Origin: Desulfobacter hydrogenophilus
Lineage (GTDB): Bacteria > Desulfobacterota > Desulfobacteria > Desulfobacterales > Desulfobacteraceae
DNA: 64,000 nt
Direction: 5' to 3'
NCBI RefSeq assembly: GCF_004319545.1
Contig: NZ_CP036313.1
Span: 2,668,501-2,732,500 of the forward strand
Made by a program: the position numbers and the translations under genes
Notes under the pieces: generated by a model
Databases searched by the model: none
What the model saw: the letters and a program-made list of their open reading frames with translations, nothing else
Told to the model about the DNA's origin: nothing
Part shown: piece after piece, positions 26,420 to 33,328 of the stretch
Numbering within the stretch: the stretch's first letter is position 1
How the letters are laid out: the number at the start of each line of letters is the position of its first letter

Positions 26420-27046
26420 ATGAACAAAACCGACCAGGTGAAGGTATATCAACTGCGAGTATATCTGCGGCAAATCAGCCCGATGATCTGGCGAAGGCTG
26501 CAGGTACGCAGTGACAGCACCATTGCCGATCTACATTACACCCTACAGATTGCTATGGATTGGGATGATTTTCATCTGCACCAGTTCATTATCCGAGGAA
26601 AACGCTATGGTGAATCCCGAGTAGGAGGCATCCTATTTTCCGACAATCCATGTCAAATCCGCCTTGGCGGCTTTGGGTTTCGCCAGAATGAACGTTTCCT
26701 CTATGAGTACGACCTCACCGACAGGTGGGAACACGAGATCCGGATCGAAAAAAAATTGTCAATGGACCCCCAAACGACTTATCCGGTTTGTATCGGTGGT
26801 GCCAGAACCGCACCGCCCGAAGACTGCGGAGGTCCCTGGGCTTTCATGGCGCTGAAACAAAAATATTCCCTGTGGTATATTGCCGATCGGTTAATCGAGA
26901 TCATTAAAAAGAATGATGTAGATGATTACCAGGAGGAACTGCTCGAATACCAATACTGGTTGCACGTAAATAACTTTGACCGTCAAGCGGTTAACCAGCG
27001 GCTCAAACAATATGCGGCCGGCGATGATGCATGGCAGTGTCAATAA
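26420..27046 (+). CDS. pRiA4b ORF-3 family protein (IS passenger)
   Basis: The 208-aa product contains VYLRQISPMIWRRLQVRSDS, ADLHYTLQIAMDWDDFHLHQ and YEYDLTDRWEH, the signature of the pRiA4b ORF-3 family (PF07929), which is common on plasmids and in transposons such as IS1096-like elements. It also has APPEDCGGPW. AAGGAGG precedes ATG 26420. It is encoded inside the insertion sequence, ahead of and in the same direction as the transposase. Its role in transposition is unknown. A second family member lies at 53275-53844. Confidence 0.9.
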   Translation: MNKTDQVKVYQLRVYLRQISPMIWRRLQVRSDSTIADLHYTLQIAMDWDDFHLHQFIIRGKRYGESRVGGILFSDNPCQIRLGGFGFRQNERFLYEYDLTDRWEHEIRIEKKLSMDPQTTYPVCIGGARTAPPEDCGGPWAFMALKQKYSLWYIADRLIEIIKKNDVDDYQEELLEYQYWLHVNNFDRQAVNQRLKQYAAGDDAWQCQ

Positions 27047-27059
27047 AGGAGAAATATTC

Positions 27060-28448
27060 ATGAAGATAAAAGTTCAAATAATGATTGAATATGAGGAGAA
27101 GAGCCAGCCAATTGTGGAAGAGATCGAATGCTTGTGCCGTGGTGATCTCCTTCCGGAAACCCTGGGGCTGACATTAAATGAAGGCAAAGAATTGTTGGCC
27201 AGGATTCAAAAGGCAATGGTTACTCACCAGGCCACTGAATATGTTGCACAGCAGCGTTCCTGTCCGCATTGCGGGAAAAAACGCCATAATAAAGGCCGGC
27301 ACGAACTCATACTTCGGTCTCTCTTTGGAAAACTTCATATTGGAAGTCCACGTCTTTATACCTGCGGTTGCCAACCACAGGAAAAGCAGAGTTTCAGTCC
27401 TCTGGCAGACCGACTGCCGGAACGGACAACCCCGGAATTCCGTTATCTGCAATCAAAGTGGGCTTCACTCATGTCTTATGGTTTGACGGTTGATATGCTG
27501 GAGGAGGTGTTACCCCTTCACGCCAATACCACAACCGTTGTCCGGCACATCCATGACGTAGCGGGGAAACTGGAAGCGGAACTGGGCGACGAGCAGGGAA
27601 TGTTCATTGAAGGCTGTGAAAGGGATTGGGAAGCGTTGCCGGATCCTGATGAACCGCTCATCGTTGGCATTGATGGTGGTTATGTCCATGCCCGGGAGGG
27701 TGAAAAGCGAAAGGCTGGTTGGTTTGAGGTGATCGTCGGCAAGAGCATGCCGGAAAAAGAAGAAAATAAACGGTTTGCCTCCGTCCACAGTTATGACCAA
27801 AAGCCCAAGCGAAGAGTGTTTGAAATGCTGAAAAATAAAGGCCTCCAGATGAACCAGGACATCATCTTTCTTTCCGACGGCGGTGATACAGTGCGCAATC
27901 TGCAAATGTACATCAGTCCTCAAGCAGAGCACCTACTGGATTGGTTTCATATTACGATGAGAATCACGGCCATGAAACAGATGGCAAAGGGGTTGTCAGA
28001 GGAAAAATGGTTGCCGGACGTCCAGGCTGAACTTGAGAGCATCAAATGGTACCTGTGGCATGGCAATGTTTTTCGTGCATTGCAAAAAGTTGAAGGGTTG
28101 GATTTTGATTTGAGCTGTTACGAAGAGGATTCTCCGGTTGTACTAAAGGTTGGGAAAGCTCTCAGTGAATTTCACCACTACATTTCCTCAAATCAAAACT
28201 TCATTCCAAATTATGGGGAACGTCACCGCTACAGGGAAATAATTTCAACGGCATTTGTGGAGTCCACGGTGAATGAGGTCATCAGCAAACGAATGGTGAA
28301 GAGACAACAGATGCGTTGGACAAAACAGGGTGCGCATTTGTTACTCCAAGTGCGTGTTCAGACCCTCAACGGAGATTTAAGGGATACCTTCTGTCAATGG
28401 TATCCCGGCATGACGCGTGAGGCGGAAAATCTTTTAAAGGCGGCTTAG
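27060..28448 (+). CDS. ISKra4-family transposase
   Basis: The 462-aa product has an N-terminal zinc-binding part (SCPHCGKKRHNKG, SPRLYTCGC). The DDE-type core follows: IVGIDGGYVHAR (first Asp), IIFLSDGGDTVRNLQ (second Asp) and EHLLDWFHITMRI. The C-terminal motif KRQQMRWTKQGAHLLLQVR is typical of ISKra4 transposases. AAAGGAG precedes ATG 27060. All motifs are present, so the enzyme is probably active. Confidence 0.92.
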   Translation: MKIKVQIMIEYEEKSQPIVEEIECLCRGDLLPETLGLTLNEGKELLARIQKAMVTHQATEYVAQQRSCPHCGKKRHNKGRHELILRSLFGKLHIGSPRLYTCGCQPQEKQSFSPLADRLPERTTPEFRYLQSKWASLMSYGLTVDMLEEVLPLHANTTTVVRHIHDVAGKLEAELGDEQGMFIEGCERDWEALPDPDEPLIVGIDGGYVHAREGEKRKAGWFEVIVGKSMPEKEENKRFASVHSYDQKPKRRVFEMLKNKGLQMNQDIIFLSDGGDTVRNLQMYISPQAEHLLDWFHITMRITAMKQMAKGLSEEKWLPDVQAELESIKWYLWHGNVFRALQKVEGLDFDLSCYEEDSPVVLKVGKALSEFHHYISSNQNFIPNYGERHRYREIISTAFVESTVNEVISKRMVKRQQMRWTKQGAHLLLQVRVQTLNGDLRDTFCQWYPGMTREAENLLKAA

Positions 28449-28465
28449 CCCCCGTTTTGGCATGG

Positions 28466-28519
28466 TCTCAAAGTAAATCCAAGGGCCGCACCGATAAGTA
28501 ATCCGGTTAAAAAGTTCAT
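28466..28519 (-). pseudogene. cassette gene O, small membrane protein cut by the insertion sequence
   Basis: ATG 28519 follows an AAGGTGGTGG ribosome site and encodes MNFLTGLLIGAALGFTLR, a membrane helix. The frame then enters the terminal repeat of the ISKra4-type element at 28465. No continuation is recognisable on the far side of the element. Confidence 0.6.
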
Positions 28520-28531
28520 TCCACCACCTTT

Positions 28532-28657
28532 CTATTTTGATTCGTTTTTCCAAAAAGGCTCTATGGCCGGAATCGGATCGTAATTTTCAATGGCGATTTC
28601 ATTTTCATTATAAAATTGTTCAAGCTCGGGTCCTGGAAGCCGGGGGAAATAATCCAT
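28532..28657 (-). CDS. cassette gene N, small acidic protein ending NESK
   Basis: From ATG 28657 this frame gives about 41 aa, including PELEQFYNENEIAIENYDP and the end FWKNESK-stop. The same frame is open further upstream to about 28722 and looks protein-like there (AGYPDGTEQF), but no start codon is visible in that part. The gene may therefore be 5'-truncated or use a rare start. The ESK end is the array junction repeat. Function unknown. Confidence 0.45.
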   Translation of the reverse strand: MDYFPRLPGPELEQFYNENEIAIENYDPIPAIEPFWKNESK

Positions 28658-28725
28658 CGGCGGGGTAACATCTTGGTCTTTAAACTGTTCAGTCCCATCC
28701 GGGTAACCCGCCCGGCCAATACCAC

Positions 28726-28950
28726 TTATTTTCTTTTACTCGTAAAAACAAGGGTCAAACCTACCAAACCAACAATAAACGATATCATCGCCGGAAGTGC
28801 CAAAAATCCAGGTGCGGCCCATTCTTGCAGATACAAATTATTGTCATTAGCTATTTCAGGAGGTACAGCAAAGCAACCCATCATCCAAGCGATGCCAAGC
28901 ACACAAAAAAACAGCAAACCTATTCCAATAAATAACTTTTTCCATTTCAT
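28726..28950 (-). CDS. cassette gene M, two-helix membrane protein
   Basis: ATG 28950 follows GAGGGTGGG. The 74-aa product has two hydrophobic segments (LFIGIGLLFFCVLGIAWMM and LPAMISFIVGLVGLTLVF) and a basic tail (TSKRK). It lies between other cassette genes and has the same orientation. No family recognised. Confidence 0.6.
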   Translation of the reverse strand: MKWKKLFIGIGLLFFCVLGIAWMMGCFAVPPEIANDNNLYLQEWAAPGFLALPAMISFIVGLVGLTLVFTSKRK

Positions 28951-28963
28951 AACCCACCCTCGT

Positions 28964-29338
28964 CTATTTTGTTTCATCCTGGCTGGATGCCGGAGTCTGT
29001 TTTGATTCATTGACCAGTCTTAATTCTGCTATCCAAGTTTCCGGCAACCTAACAATTTTATCCTCACCAGTTTTTAAATTCCGAACAAATTTTGTGCCTT
29101 TTGGAATGACGATTATCTCATCTTTTGAAGACATTTTTAACAAATCTTCATTTAAGTTATGCAAATCATTTTCGTACATACTGATTTGCTCAGTCCGTAA
29201 AGTATTTATATCTTCTAAGAATTCCGTTTTAGCCAAAAACATTCTTTGTTGATAAAAGAATAGGGCCGTAACCAGGATCGAATAAACAATCAAAAACTGA
29301 GGCCACCAGTATTTTAAAAATTCTATAGCATTATTCAT
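28964..29338 (-). CDS. cassette gene L, membrane-anchored protein with a read-through ESK motif
   Basis: The 124-aa product has one N-terminal membrane helix (FLIVYSILVTALFFYQQRM), a likely coiled coil (EDINTLRTEQISMYENDLHN) and a small beta-rich domain (IIVIPKGTKFVRNL). Near the end it reads NESKQ and continues to DETK-stop. At the DNA level the NESK codons match the junction repeat, with CAG where other cassettes have the TAG stop. A second, mutated repeat supplies the actual stop. Function unknown. Confidence 0.65.
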   Translation of the reverse strand: MNNAIEFLKYWWPQFLIVYSILVTALFFYQQRMFLAKTEFLEDINTLRTEQISMYENDLHNLNEDLLKMSSKDEIIVIPKGTKFVRNLKTGEDKIVRLPETWIAELRLVNESKQTPASSQDETK

Positions 29339-29349
29339 AATCCACCTCG

Positions 29350-29655
29350 TTATTTTGATTCAGATTTGATGACCTGATCATTGTCATTCACATATTCAAG
29401 AAGCCTCATGGCATCGGCAAGTAATTCTGTATTCGAAATTTCAGCCACATTCACAGACGGGAATGAAATACATTTAAGGCAAGTTTCTGCAAGCAGCTTT
29501 GCGGTTAGCAATATCCTTTTATTATCAATTTCATTATCTCCGTATGTGACAAGTAATAATCCATGTGGTCGGCTGCAACGAAGAAGCGTAAAAAAAGGCG
29601 GTATAAAGTCAATCCTTTTTTTATCGTATTGTTCTAATATTTCTTGTAATTCCAT
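29350..29655 (-). CDS. cassette gene K, small protein ending KSESK
   Basis: I chose ATG 29655 over an upstream frame start because GGAGAAAAAG precedes it. The 101-aa product has FFTLLRCSRPHGLLLVTYGD and a helical second half with AEISNTELLADAMRLLEYV. It ends SESK-stop within the junction repeat. No family recognised; no membrane segment. Confidence 0.6.
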   Translation of the reverse strand: MELQEILEQYDKKRIDFIPPFFTLLRCSRPHGLLLVTYGDNEIDNKRILLTAKLLAETCLKCISFPSVNVAEISNTELLADAMRLLEYVNDNDQVIKSESK

Positions 29656-29699
29656 TTGTTCTTTTTCTCCAGGGGCCACCCGCCACCGGGCAGGGCTCC

Positions 29700-29804
29700 C
29701 TATTCTGATTCATGGCTCGTTGTTACTGTGTATTTTTTTTCGTTATTTATAATGCCTGCTTTGGCTTGTTTTGAGGCGGCCCCTTTGGCCTTCCCCGTGC
29801 TCAT
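29700..29804 (-). CDS. 34-aa cassette peptide ending HESE, just after an internal promoter
   Basis: ATG 29804 to TAG 29700 encodes a basic peptide that starts MSTGKAKGAASKQAKAG and ends TTSHESE. The last codons and stop are a junction repeat with one change (CAGAATAG). The start codon lies about 8 nt downstream of a TAGAAT -10 box, so the transcript would be nearly leaderless. This may be a real small protein or a remnant of a cassette start. Confidence 0.45.
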   Translation of the reverse strand: MSTGKAKGAASKQAKAGIINNEKKYTVTTSHESE

Positions 29805-29811
29805 GTAAAGA

Positions 29812-29840
29812 ATTCTATCAGTTTGTTATCCCAAAGTCAA
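29812..29840 (-). promoter_or_regulatory. internal promoter of the cassette array
   Basis: On the minus strand TTGACT (29840-29835) and TAGAAT (29817-29812) are 17 bp apart. The -35 box overlaps the stop codon of the upstream ribbon-helix-helix gene, the same layout as at 32494-32521. Confidence 0.7.
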
Positions 29841-30013
29841 GCTTTTTTTAATTCTTTTTTTATTAAAAACTCCAAAAAATCGGCTTGTTGCATTTTATTT
29901 TTTCCAGCCAGGGCAATGAAAATATTTTTGATTTCCGGCGTGACCCGGCAATTAATCCTAACCGACCTCCCCCCTTTGTGCGGGGTTATGATTCTTTTTT
30001 TTTCTGTGGTCAT
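29837..30013 (-). CDS. ribbon-helix-helix protein 2 (array copy)
   Basis: The 58-aa product begins MTTEKKRIITPHKGGRSVRI and ends DFLEFLIKKELKKA. It is a close paralogue of the protein at 32518-32694: same length and near-identical ends, with a diverged middle. RVTPEIKNIFIALA fits a ribbon-helix-helix DNA-binding fold. The gene's stop lies in the -35 box of a promoter that reads away from it, so the protein is a candidate autorepressor of that promoter. It is preceded by a junction repeat. Inference: a duplicated regulator-promoter module. Confidence 0.75.
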   Translation of the reverse strand: MTTEKKRIITPHKGGRSVRINCRVTPEIKNIFIALAGKNKMQQADFLEFLIKKELKKA

Positions 30014-30103
30014 TGAAATATTTCTTTTTTTTTGGCGTTTATTTTTTTTCTCCTGGGGAATCTCCGGCTCGGCTGGTGTCCCTCCCTGGCCGGTGGATGC
30101 TCC

Positions 30104-30550
30104 TTATTTTGATTCGGTTTCTGGCCTGACCGATGGTGAAAAATTATAAGTGTGTTCAATAAGGGCACGAATAAGAATCCTTCCTTTTCCCACACAGCTT
30201 TGGTTAATGCCGGGGATATTGGTTTTTCCGTGAGCCATACAAACGCCTTCTATACCCGTTTGTAATTCAATTAAACCGGCTTCAGGTATCCTATCAATAT
30301 CAATAGTACCTCCAACGAGTTCTAATATTTTCGTATGGAGATAAGAATCAACAGGGTTGAGATAGATGCCGTCCTCGGGGATATCAAACCCCATGCCCCT
30401 TAAAATTTCGTGTGGGAGAAAGAAGTCTTTACGCTTCTTTTGTTCGTCTTTCATCCTCTGGATGATTAATTCTAATTGACCTATTTTCTGATTAGCTACC
30501 TGTAATTCTGTTAGCAATTCCACCGCTGTGATTTTATTTTTATTGGACAT
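30104..30550 (-). CDS. cassette gene H, coiled-coil protein ending TESK
   Basis: The 148-aa product starts with a probable coiled coil (ELLTELQVANQKIGQLELII, then QRMKDEQKKRKDFF). It continues with a globular part containing GMGFDIPEDGIYLNPVDSYL and GKGRILIRALIEHTYNF. It ends PETESK-stop in the junction repeat. The start ATG 30550 follows TAGGAGAACC. No family recognised. Confidence 0.65.
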   Translation of the reverse strand: MSNKNKITAVELLTELQVANQKIGQLELIIQRMKDEQKKRKDFFLPHEILRGMGFDIPEDGIYLNPVDSYLHTKILELVGGTIDIDRIPEAGLIELQTGIEGVCMAHGKTNIPGINQSCVGKGRILIRALIEHTYNFSPSVRPETESK

Positions 30551-30583
30551 CACGGGTTCTCCTATTTTTTCAGATGTTTTGAA

Positions 30584-30844
30584 TCATAGCCCCGAACCTG
30601 CCCGGTGCCTGTTCCTCTTGTTTTCTAGTGTCTTTTTTACATCAAGACAACAATTGTCATTGTAAATCCATTGGGAACATTTAAGCACTCTTGACAACCT
30701 TTCAGATGATTGCTTAACAAACTTAAGTACATCATCAATTGTTTTAAGATTTCCTTCTTCAATCCCTCTCTGAATATCTATTGCTTCATACACTCTACCT
30801 GCTATTTCATTCATACTATTTTCATCTGGTATGACTGTTTTCAT
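30584..30844 (-). CDS. cassette gene G, small helical protein
   Basis: The 86-aa product is predicted helical (IQRGIEEGNLKTIDDVLKFV, then SSERLSRVLKCSQW). It starts after a non-coding junction repeat (AATCAAAATAAGGAGC) that supplies the ribosome site. It does not end in ESK; its stop is followed by a degenerate repeat (TGATTCAAAAC). Function unknown. Confidence 0.6.
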   Translation of the reverse strand: MKTVIPDENSMNEIAGRVYEAIDIQRGIEEGNLKTIDDVLKFVKQSSERLSRVLKCSQWIYNDNCCLDVKKTLENKRNRHRAGSGL

Positions 30845-30952
30845 TGGATGCTCCTTATTTTGATTTATGGTTTCTTTTTTTGGGCGTTTATCTTTTTCTT
30901 GATCCAGGAGCCGGGTGGCTCCTGGATGTGACCCTGGCCGGGTGACTGCTCC

Positions 30953-31237
30953 CTACTCTAATTCATATACTTCGTTTATAATCTTCTGCAGCATTTGTTC
31001 TAATTCATTTCGTTTGATGCCCATTTTTTTTACGGTATTAATAAATTGCCGACTGTTAATAACTGGAATTCCGCTGGATGGCTGAGGCGGATCTAAAATT
31101 AAGTCTATTTTCGTATTTATCTGATTCATTTTTGCAATTATTTCTTGGTTATCTATGTGTTGATTCCAAAACAATAATCCGTTTAAGGTTATTATTATTA
31201 TTAAAATTGATACGACCCAATGATTATTTTTTTCCAT
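30953..31237 (-). CDS. cassette gene F, single-pass membrane protein
   Basis: The 94-aa product has an N-terminal membrane helix (VVSILIIIITLNGLLFW) and a helical tail (KMGIKRNELEQMLQKIINEV). It ends YELE-stop. The codons GAATTAGAGTAG are a three-base variant of the junction GAATCAAAATAG. The start overlaps the GGGAGC part of the previous junction. Function unknown. Confidence 0.6.
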   Translation of the reverse strand: MEKNNHWVVSILIIIITLNGLLFWNQHIDNQEIIAKMNQINTKIDLILDPPQPSSGIPVINSRQFINTVKKMGIKRNELEQMLQKIINEVYELE

Positions 31238-31248
31238 GTTGTTGCTCC

Positions 31249-31638
31249 CTATTTTGATTCAAAAATTACCAAAGGATTAAATTCCCGTTTTGATTCAACA
31301 AGGGAAAGAATAATAGTTTTATCAACTTGAATAGGAAATTCAGCGGGAATAATATCTTTAACCTTACTTGATAAAACTAATTTATAAGGACCATCTAAGA
31401 TAATTTTATAATTTTCAGGTACATCCTTCGGGTCAAATTTAATAAGTTGCAAATGATCATTTTTTTGAAAAGAGATCGTGGTTACAAACATTGGATGTAT
31501 TCTCACGGCAACTTTATTATCAAGACCAATAAATTCCTTTATCGTGGTTATAGGTTGTTTATTGGATTTTGAGGTGGCATAAAAAATGAAGGCAATAAGT
31601 AACGCAATTAAGACTATTGATATTGTTATTTTTTTCAT
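31249..31638 (-). CDS. cassette gene E, membrane-anchored protein ending FESK
   Basis: The 129-aa product has an N-terminal membrane helix (ITISIVLIALLIAFIFYA). A beta-rich extracytoplasmic domain follows (VAVRIHPMFVTTISF to YKLVLSSKV). It ends VIFESK-stop in an exact junction repeat. CAGGAGAAAAAGAAG precedes the ATG. No family recognised. Confidence 0.65.
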   Translation of the reverse strand: MKKITISIVLIALLIAFIFYATSKSNKQPITTIKEFIGLDNKVAVRIHPMFVTTISFQKNDHLQLIKFDPKDVPENYKIILDGPYKLVLSSKVKDIIPAEFPIQVDKTIILSLVESKREFNPLVIFESK

Positions 31639-31727
31639 CTTCTTTTTCTCCTGGGGCCTCCCGGCATCCGACCGGGGCAGGCCTCCTTATTTTGATTCAA
31701 CAAATTTGTTTGGGCCCTAGCCTATTT

Positions 31728-32093
31728 CTATTTTGATTCATGCCTTTTGTTTATATGATCCATGATTTTGCGGTTAGTCTCTCTGCCGCCCTCCACTGAC
31801 TTGTCACTTCGTTGGTTTATCAGGTCAATATTTTGAAGGAAATATTGGTAACATGCTTTGAAACCTTGCTCTTTAAGAGCAGAATACTGTTTCATATGAT
31901 TCCCATTTAGAATCAAAAAAACCGGGAGACTTTTTCCATCTTCAAGGACAAGGGCGGTAGTATCATGTCCACCATAATCAGCACGGTCATAATTGTTGTA
32001 TGAGATATAAAAATCTGCCTTGGTCTCAATCGTCTTATTAGGAACGGTCACGGGAATACCGTTAAAAAATTGTGTATGTGCGGTTGTTTTCAT
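31728..32093 (-). CDS. cassette gene D, soluble protein ending HESK
   Basis: I chose ATG 32093 because GGGAGGATAAGC precedes it. The 121-aa product reads TKADFYISYNNYDRADYGGH, then TTALVLEDGKSLPVFLILNG, and ends NKRHESK-stop in an exact junction repeat. No signal or membrane segment. No family recognised. Confidence 0.6.
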   Translation of the reverse strand: MKTTAHTQFFNGIPVTVPNKTIETKADFYISYNNYDRADYGGHDTTALVLEDGKSLPVFLILNGNHMKQYSALKEQGFKACYQYFLQNIDLINQRSDKSVEGGRETNRKIMDHINKRHESK

Positions 32094-32166
32094 GCTTATC
32101 CTCCCTGCCACCCGGCTCCTGCCTCCCTATTTTGCTTTAGGCTCCGGTGTACCGGAGCAAGTTTGT

Positions 32167-32430
32167 TTACCGTTTAGCGTATTCAACAAAATCAAATTCA
32201 CAAGTAACGATTGCATCTAAAAAAGTACGCCATGTGCTAACTCTCATAGGGCCAGTATGATGCAGGGTGCCATCATTCAAGGTTTCAAAAGCAGGCATAG
32301 TACCTCTGTCTTTGGCGTGAATAAAGTGTGCCTGAAATTCGCCCTTTTCAACAGTTGTAACACCCTCAGCAAGGTGATTTTCCAAAAACTTAAAACCATC
32401 CTCTCTAAGATTTTTTTCGATCTTTAACAT
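32167..32430 (-). CDS. cassette gene C, small soluble protein
   Basis: ATG 32430 is preceded by GGGAGGCAGGG, which belongs to a degenerate junction repeat. The 87-aa product reads KNLREDGFKFLENHLAEGVT, HFIHAKDRGTMPAF and WRTFLDAIVTCEFDFVEY. It is the first gene after the main array promoter; a short upstream leader frame (from ATG 32457) could instead be its start. Its end is followed by an 8-bp perfect hairpin (32141-32158). Function unknown. Confidence 0.6.
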   Translation of the reverse strand: MLKIEKNLREDGFKFLENHLAEGVTTVEKGEFQAHFIHAKDRGTMPAFETLNDGTLHHTGPMRVSTWRTFLDAIVTCEFDFVEYAKR

Positions 32431-32493
32431 CCCTGCCTCCCTATTCCGGCTTTCCATGATATCTCCTTAACCTTGTCTATTAAAGTTAAGAGA

Positions 32494-32521
32494 ATTATAG
32501 CAGTTTGGGTGACAAAGTCAA
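32494..32521 (-). promoter_or_regulatory. main promoter of the cassette array
   Basis: On the minus strand TTGACT (32521-32516) and a consensus TATAAT (32499-32494) are 16 bp apart. The -35 box contains the stop codon of the first ribbon-helix-helix gene. Transcription would start near 32487 and run through genes C to O, much like the Pc promoter of an integron. Confidence 0.8.
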
Positions 32522-32694
32522 GCTTTTTTATACACTTTTTTTATTAAAAATTCTAAAAAATCAGCAGGTTTCATATTTTTCCGTTCTGCCATTTCATCGA
32601 ACATATTTTTAACTTCCGGCAAAACCCTTTGGCTGATCCGTTCAGTCCGGCCACCTTTGTGCGCTGTTATGATTCTTTTTTTTTCTGTGGTCAT
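32518..32694 (-). CDS. ribbon-helix-helix protein 1
   Basis: The 58-aa product begins MTTEKKRIITAHKGGRTERI. It has RVLPEVKNMFDEMAERKNM, a ribbon-helix-helix-type segment, and ends DFLEFLIKKVYKKA. Its ATG overlaps the stop of the cassette recombinase (ATGA), so the two are translated together. Its stop lies in the -35 box of the main array promoter, which suggests autoregulation. It is paralogous to the protein at 29837-30013. Confidence 0.75.
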   Translation of the reverse strand: MTTEKKRIITAHKGGRTERISQRVLPEVKNMFDEMAERKNMKPADFLEFLIKKVYKKA

Positions 32695-33320
32695 TCTTCC
32701 CATGCCTCCATCACTAATTTTCGTTTTTCTTCGCCCACGAACCGCAAATATACTTCCGTTGTCTTTGTGCTGCTGTGGCCCATTATTTGAGCTAAAACGT
32801 GAATCTGTAAAGGTTTAGGGCCTGATACCATATTTACGCCAAAAGAATGCCTTAAACCCTTACCTGTAGCCTGTTTACCTTTGATGCTTGCCCGGTCCAT
32901 AACTCTCTTAACTAAACGATATGCCGTTGGCCTGCTCAAATTAAAAAGGCGTGTGTTAAGGCTTTTCTGTTTTTTTTGCTTTTGGCGAATATCAAACACC
33001 AAATCAAGATGTTCTATCAATATTTTGGGAACCGGAACCGTTCTATATTCGGGTTGCTTCACCCTTCCTTTACTGTCGGTTTTGCGTTTTTTTAAGCACC
33101 TAAAAACAATTGACTGTTCTTCTATTAATATCCGTCCTGGTGTTAATTCCAACGCTTCGGAAGGACGGCAACCGGTATAATAGAGAATTTGACAATACAT
33201 CCGTTCGATTGGATCTTCTTCAATAGCGGCATTTAAATATTTTTCCCGTTCTTCGGCTGTCAAATAAAGTCGTTCTCCGGTTGGACTCAATAACCGCATT
33301 TCAGGGGCAAATTTAGCCAT
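32691..33320 (-). CDS. short tyrosine recombinase next to the cassette array
   Basis: The 209-aa product is a bare catalytic domain without an arm- or core-binding N-terminal domain. It has TGCRPSEAL (catalytic Arg I), a basic KKRKT segment, KGLRHSFGV (Arg II; the usual His three residues before it is Lys), MGHSSTKTTEVYLRF (His and the nucleophile Tyr). GGAG lies 5 nt before the ATG. That GGAG directly follows a perfect inverted pair of 11-mers (33329-33358), a good candidate for its core site. It lies upstream of the array, in the same direction. I infer cassette recombination; a plasmid-type resolvase or a decayed integrase are alternatives. Confidence 0.85.
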   Translation of the reverse strand: MAKFAPEMRLLSPTGERLYLTAEEREKYLNAAIEEDPIERMYCQILYYTGCRPSEALELTPGRILIEEQSIVFRCLKKRKTDSKGRVKQPEYRTVPVPKILIEHLDLVFDIRQKQKKQKSLNTRLFNLSRPTAYRLVKRVMDRASIKGKQATGKGLRHSFGVNMVSGPKPLQIHVLAQIMGHSSTKTTEVYLRFVGEEKRKLVMEAWEE

Positions 33321-33328
33321 AAATCTCC

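Larger units (their letters stand above)
26223..28465 (+). mobile_element. ISKra4-type insertion sequence with a passenger gene (2243 bp)
   Basis: The 19-bp terminal repeats CCATGCCAAAACGGGGGCT (26223-26241) and their complement (28447-28465) bound two genes: a pRiA4b ORF-3 family gene and an ISKra4-type transposase. The right end lies inside a small cassette gene (28466-28519), which it interrupts. A left-end remnant of the same element is at 10539-10650, so it has been active more than once. No target duplication is clear. Confidence 0.92.
28527..32139 (-). repeat. array of cassette-junction repeats (TGAATCAAAATARGGAG)
   Basis: Read on the minus strand, the repeat covers the last codons of one gene (Glu-Ser-Lys-stop) and the ribosome site of the next. 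Exact or near-exact copies: 28527-28544, 29345-29362, 29695-29715, 30099-30117, 30850-30867, 31244-31262, 31682-31700, 31728-31740. Degenerate copies: 28958-28976, 28997-29011 (inside gene L), 30550-30590, 30948-30964, 32122-32139 and about 32438-32449. Several are followed by GC-rich hairpins: 30902-30927 (11-bp perfect), 31655-31683 and 32141-32158. Confidence 0.88.
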
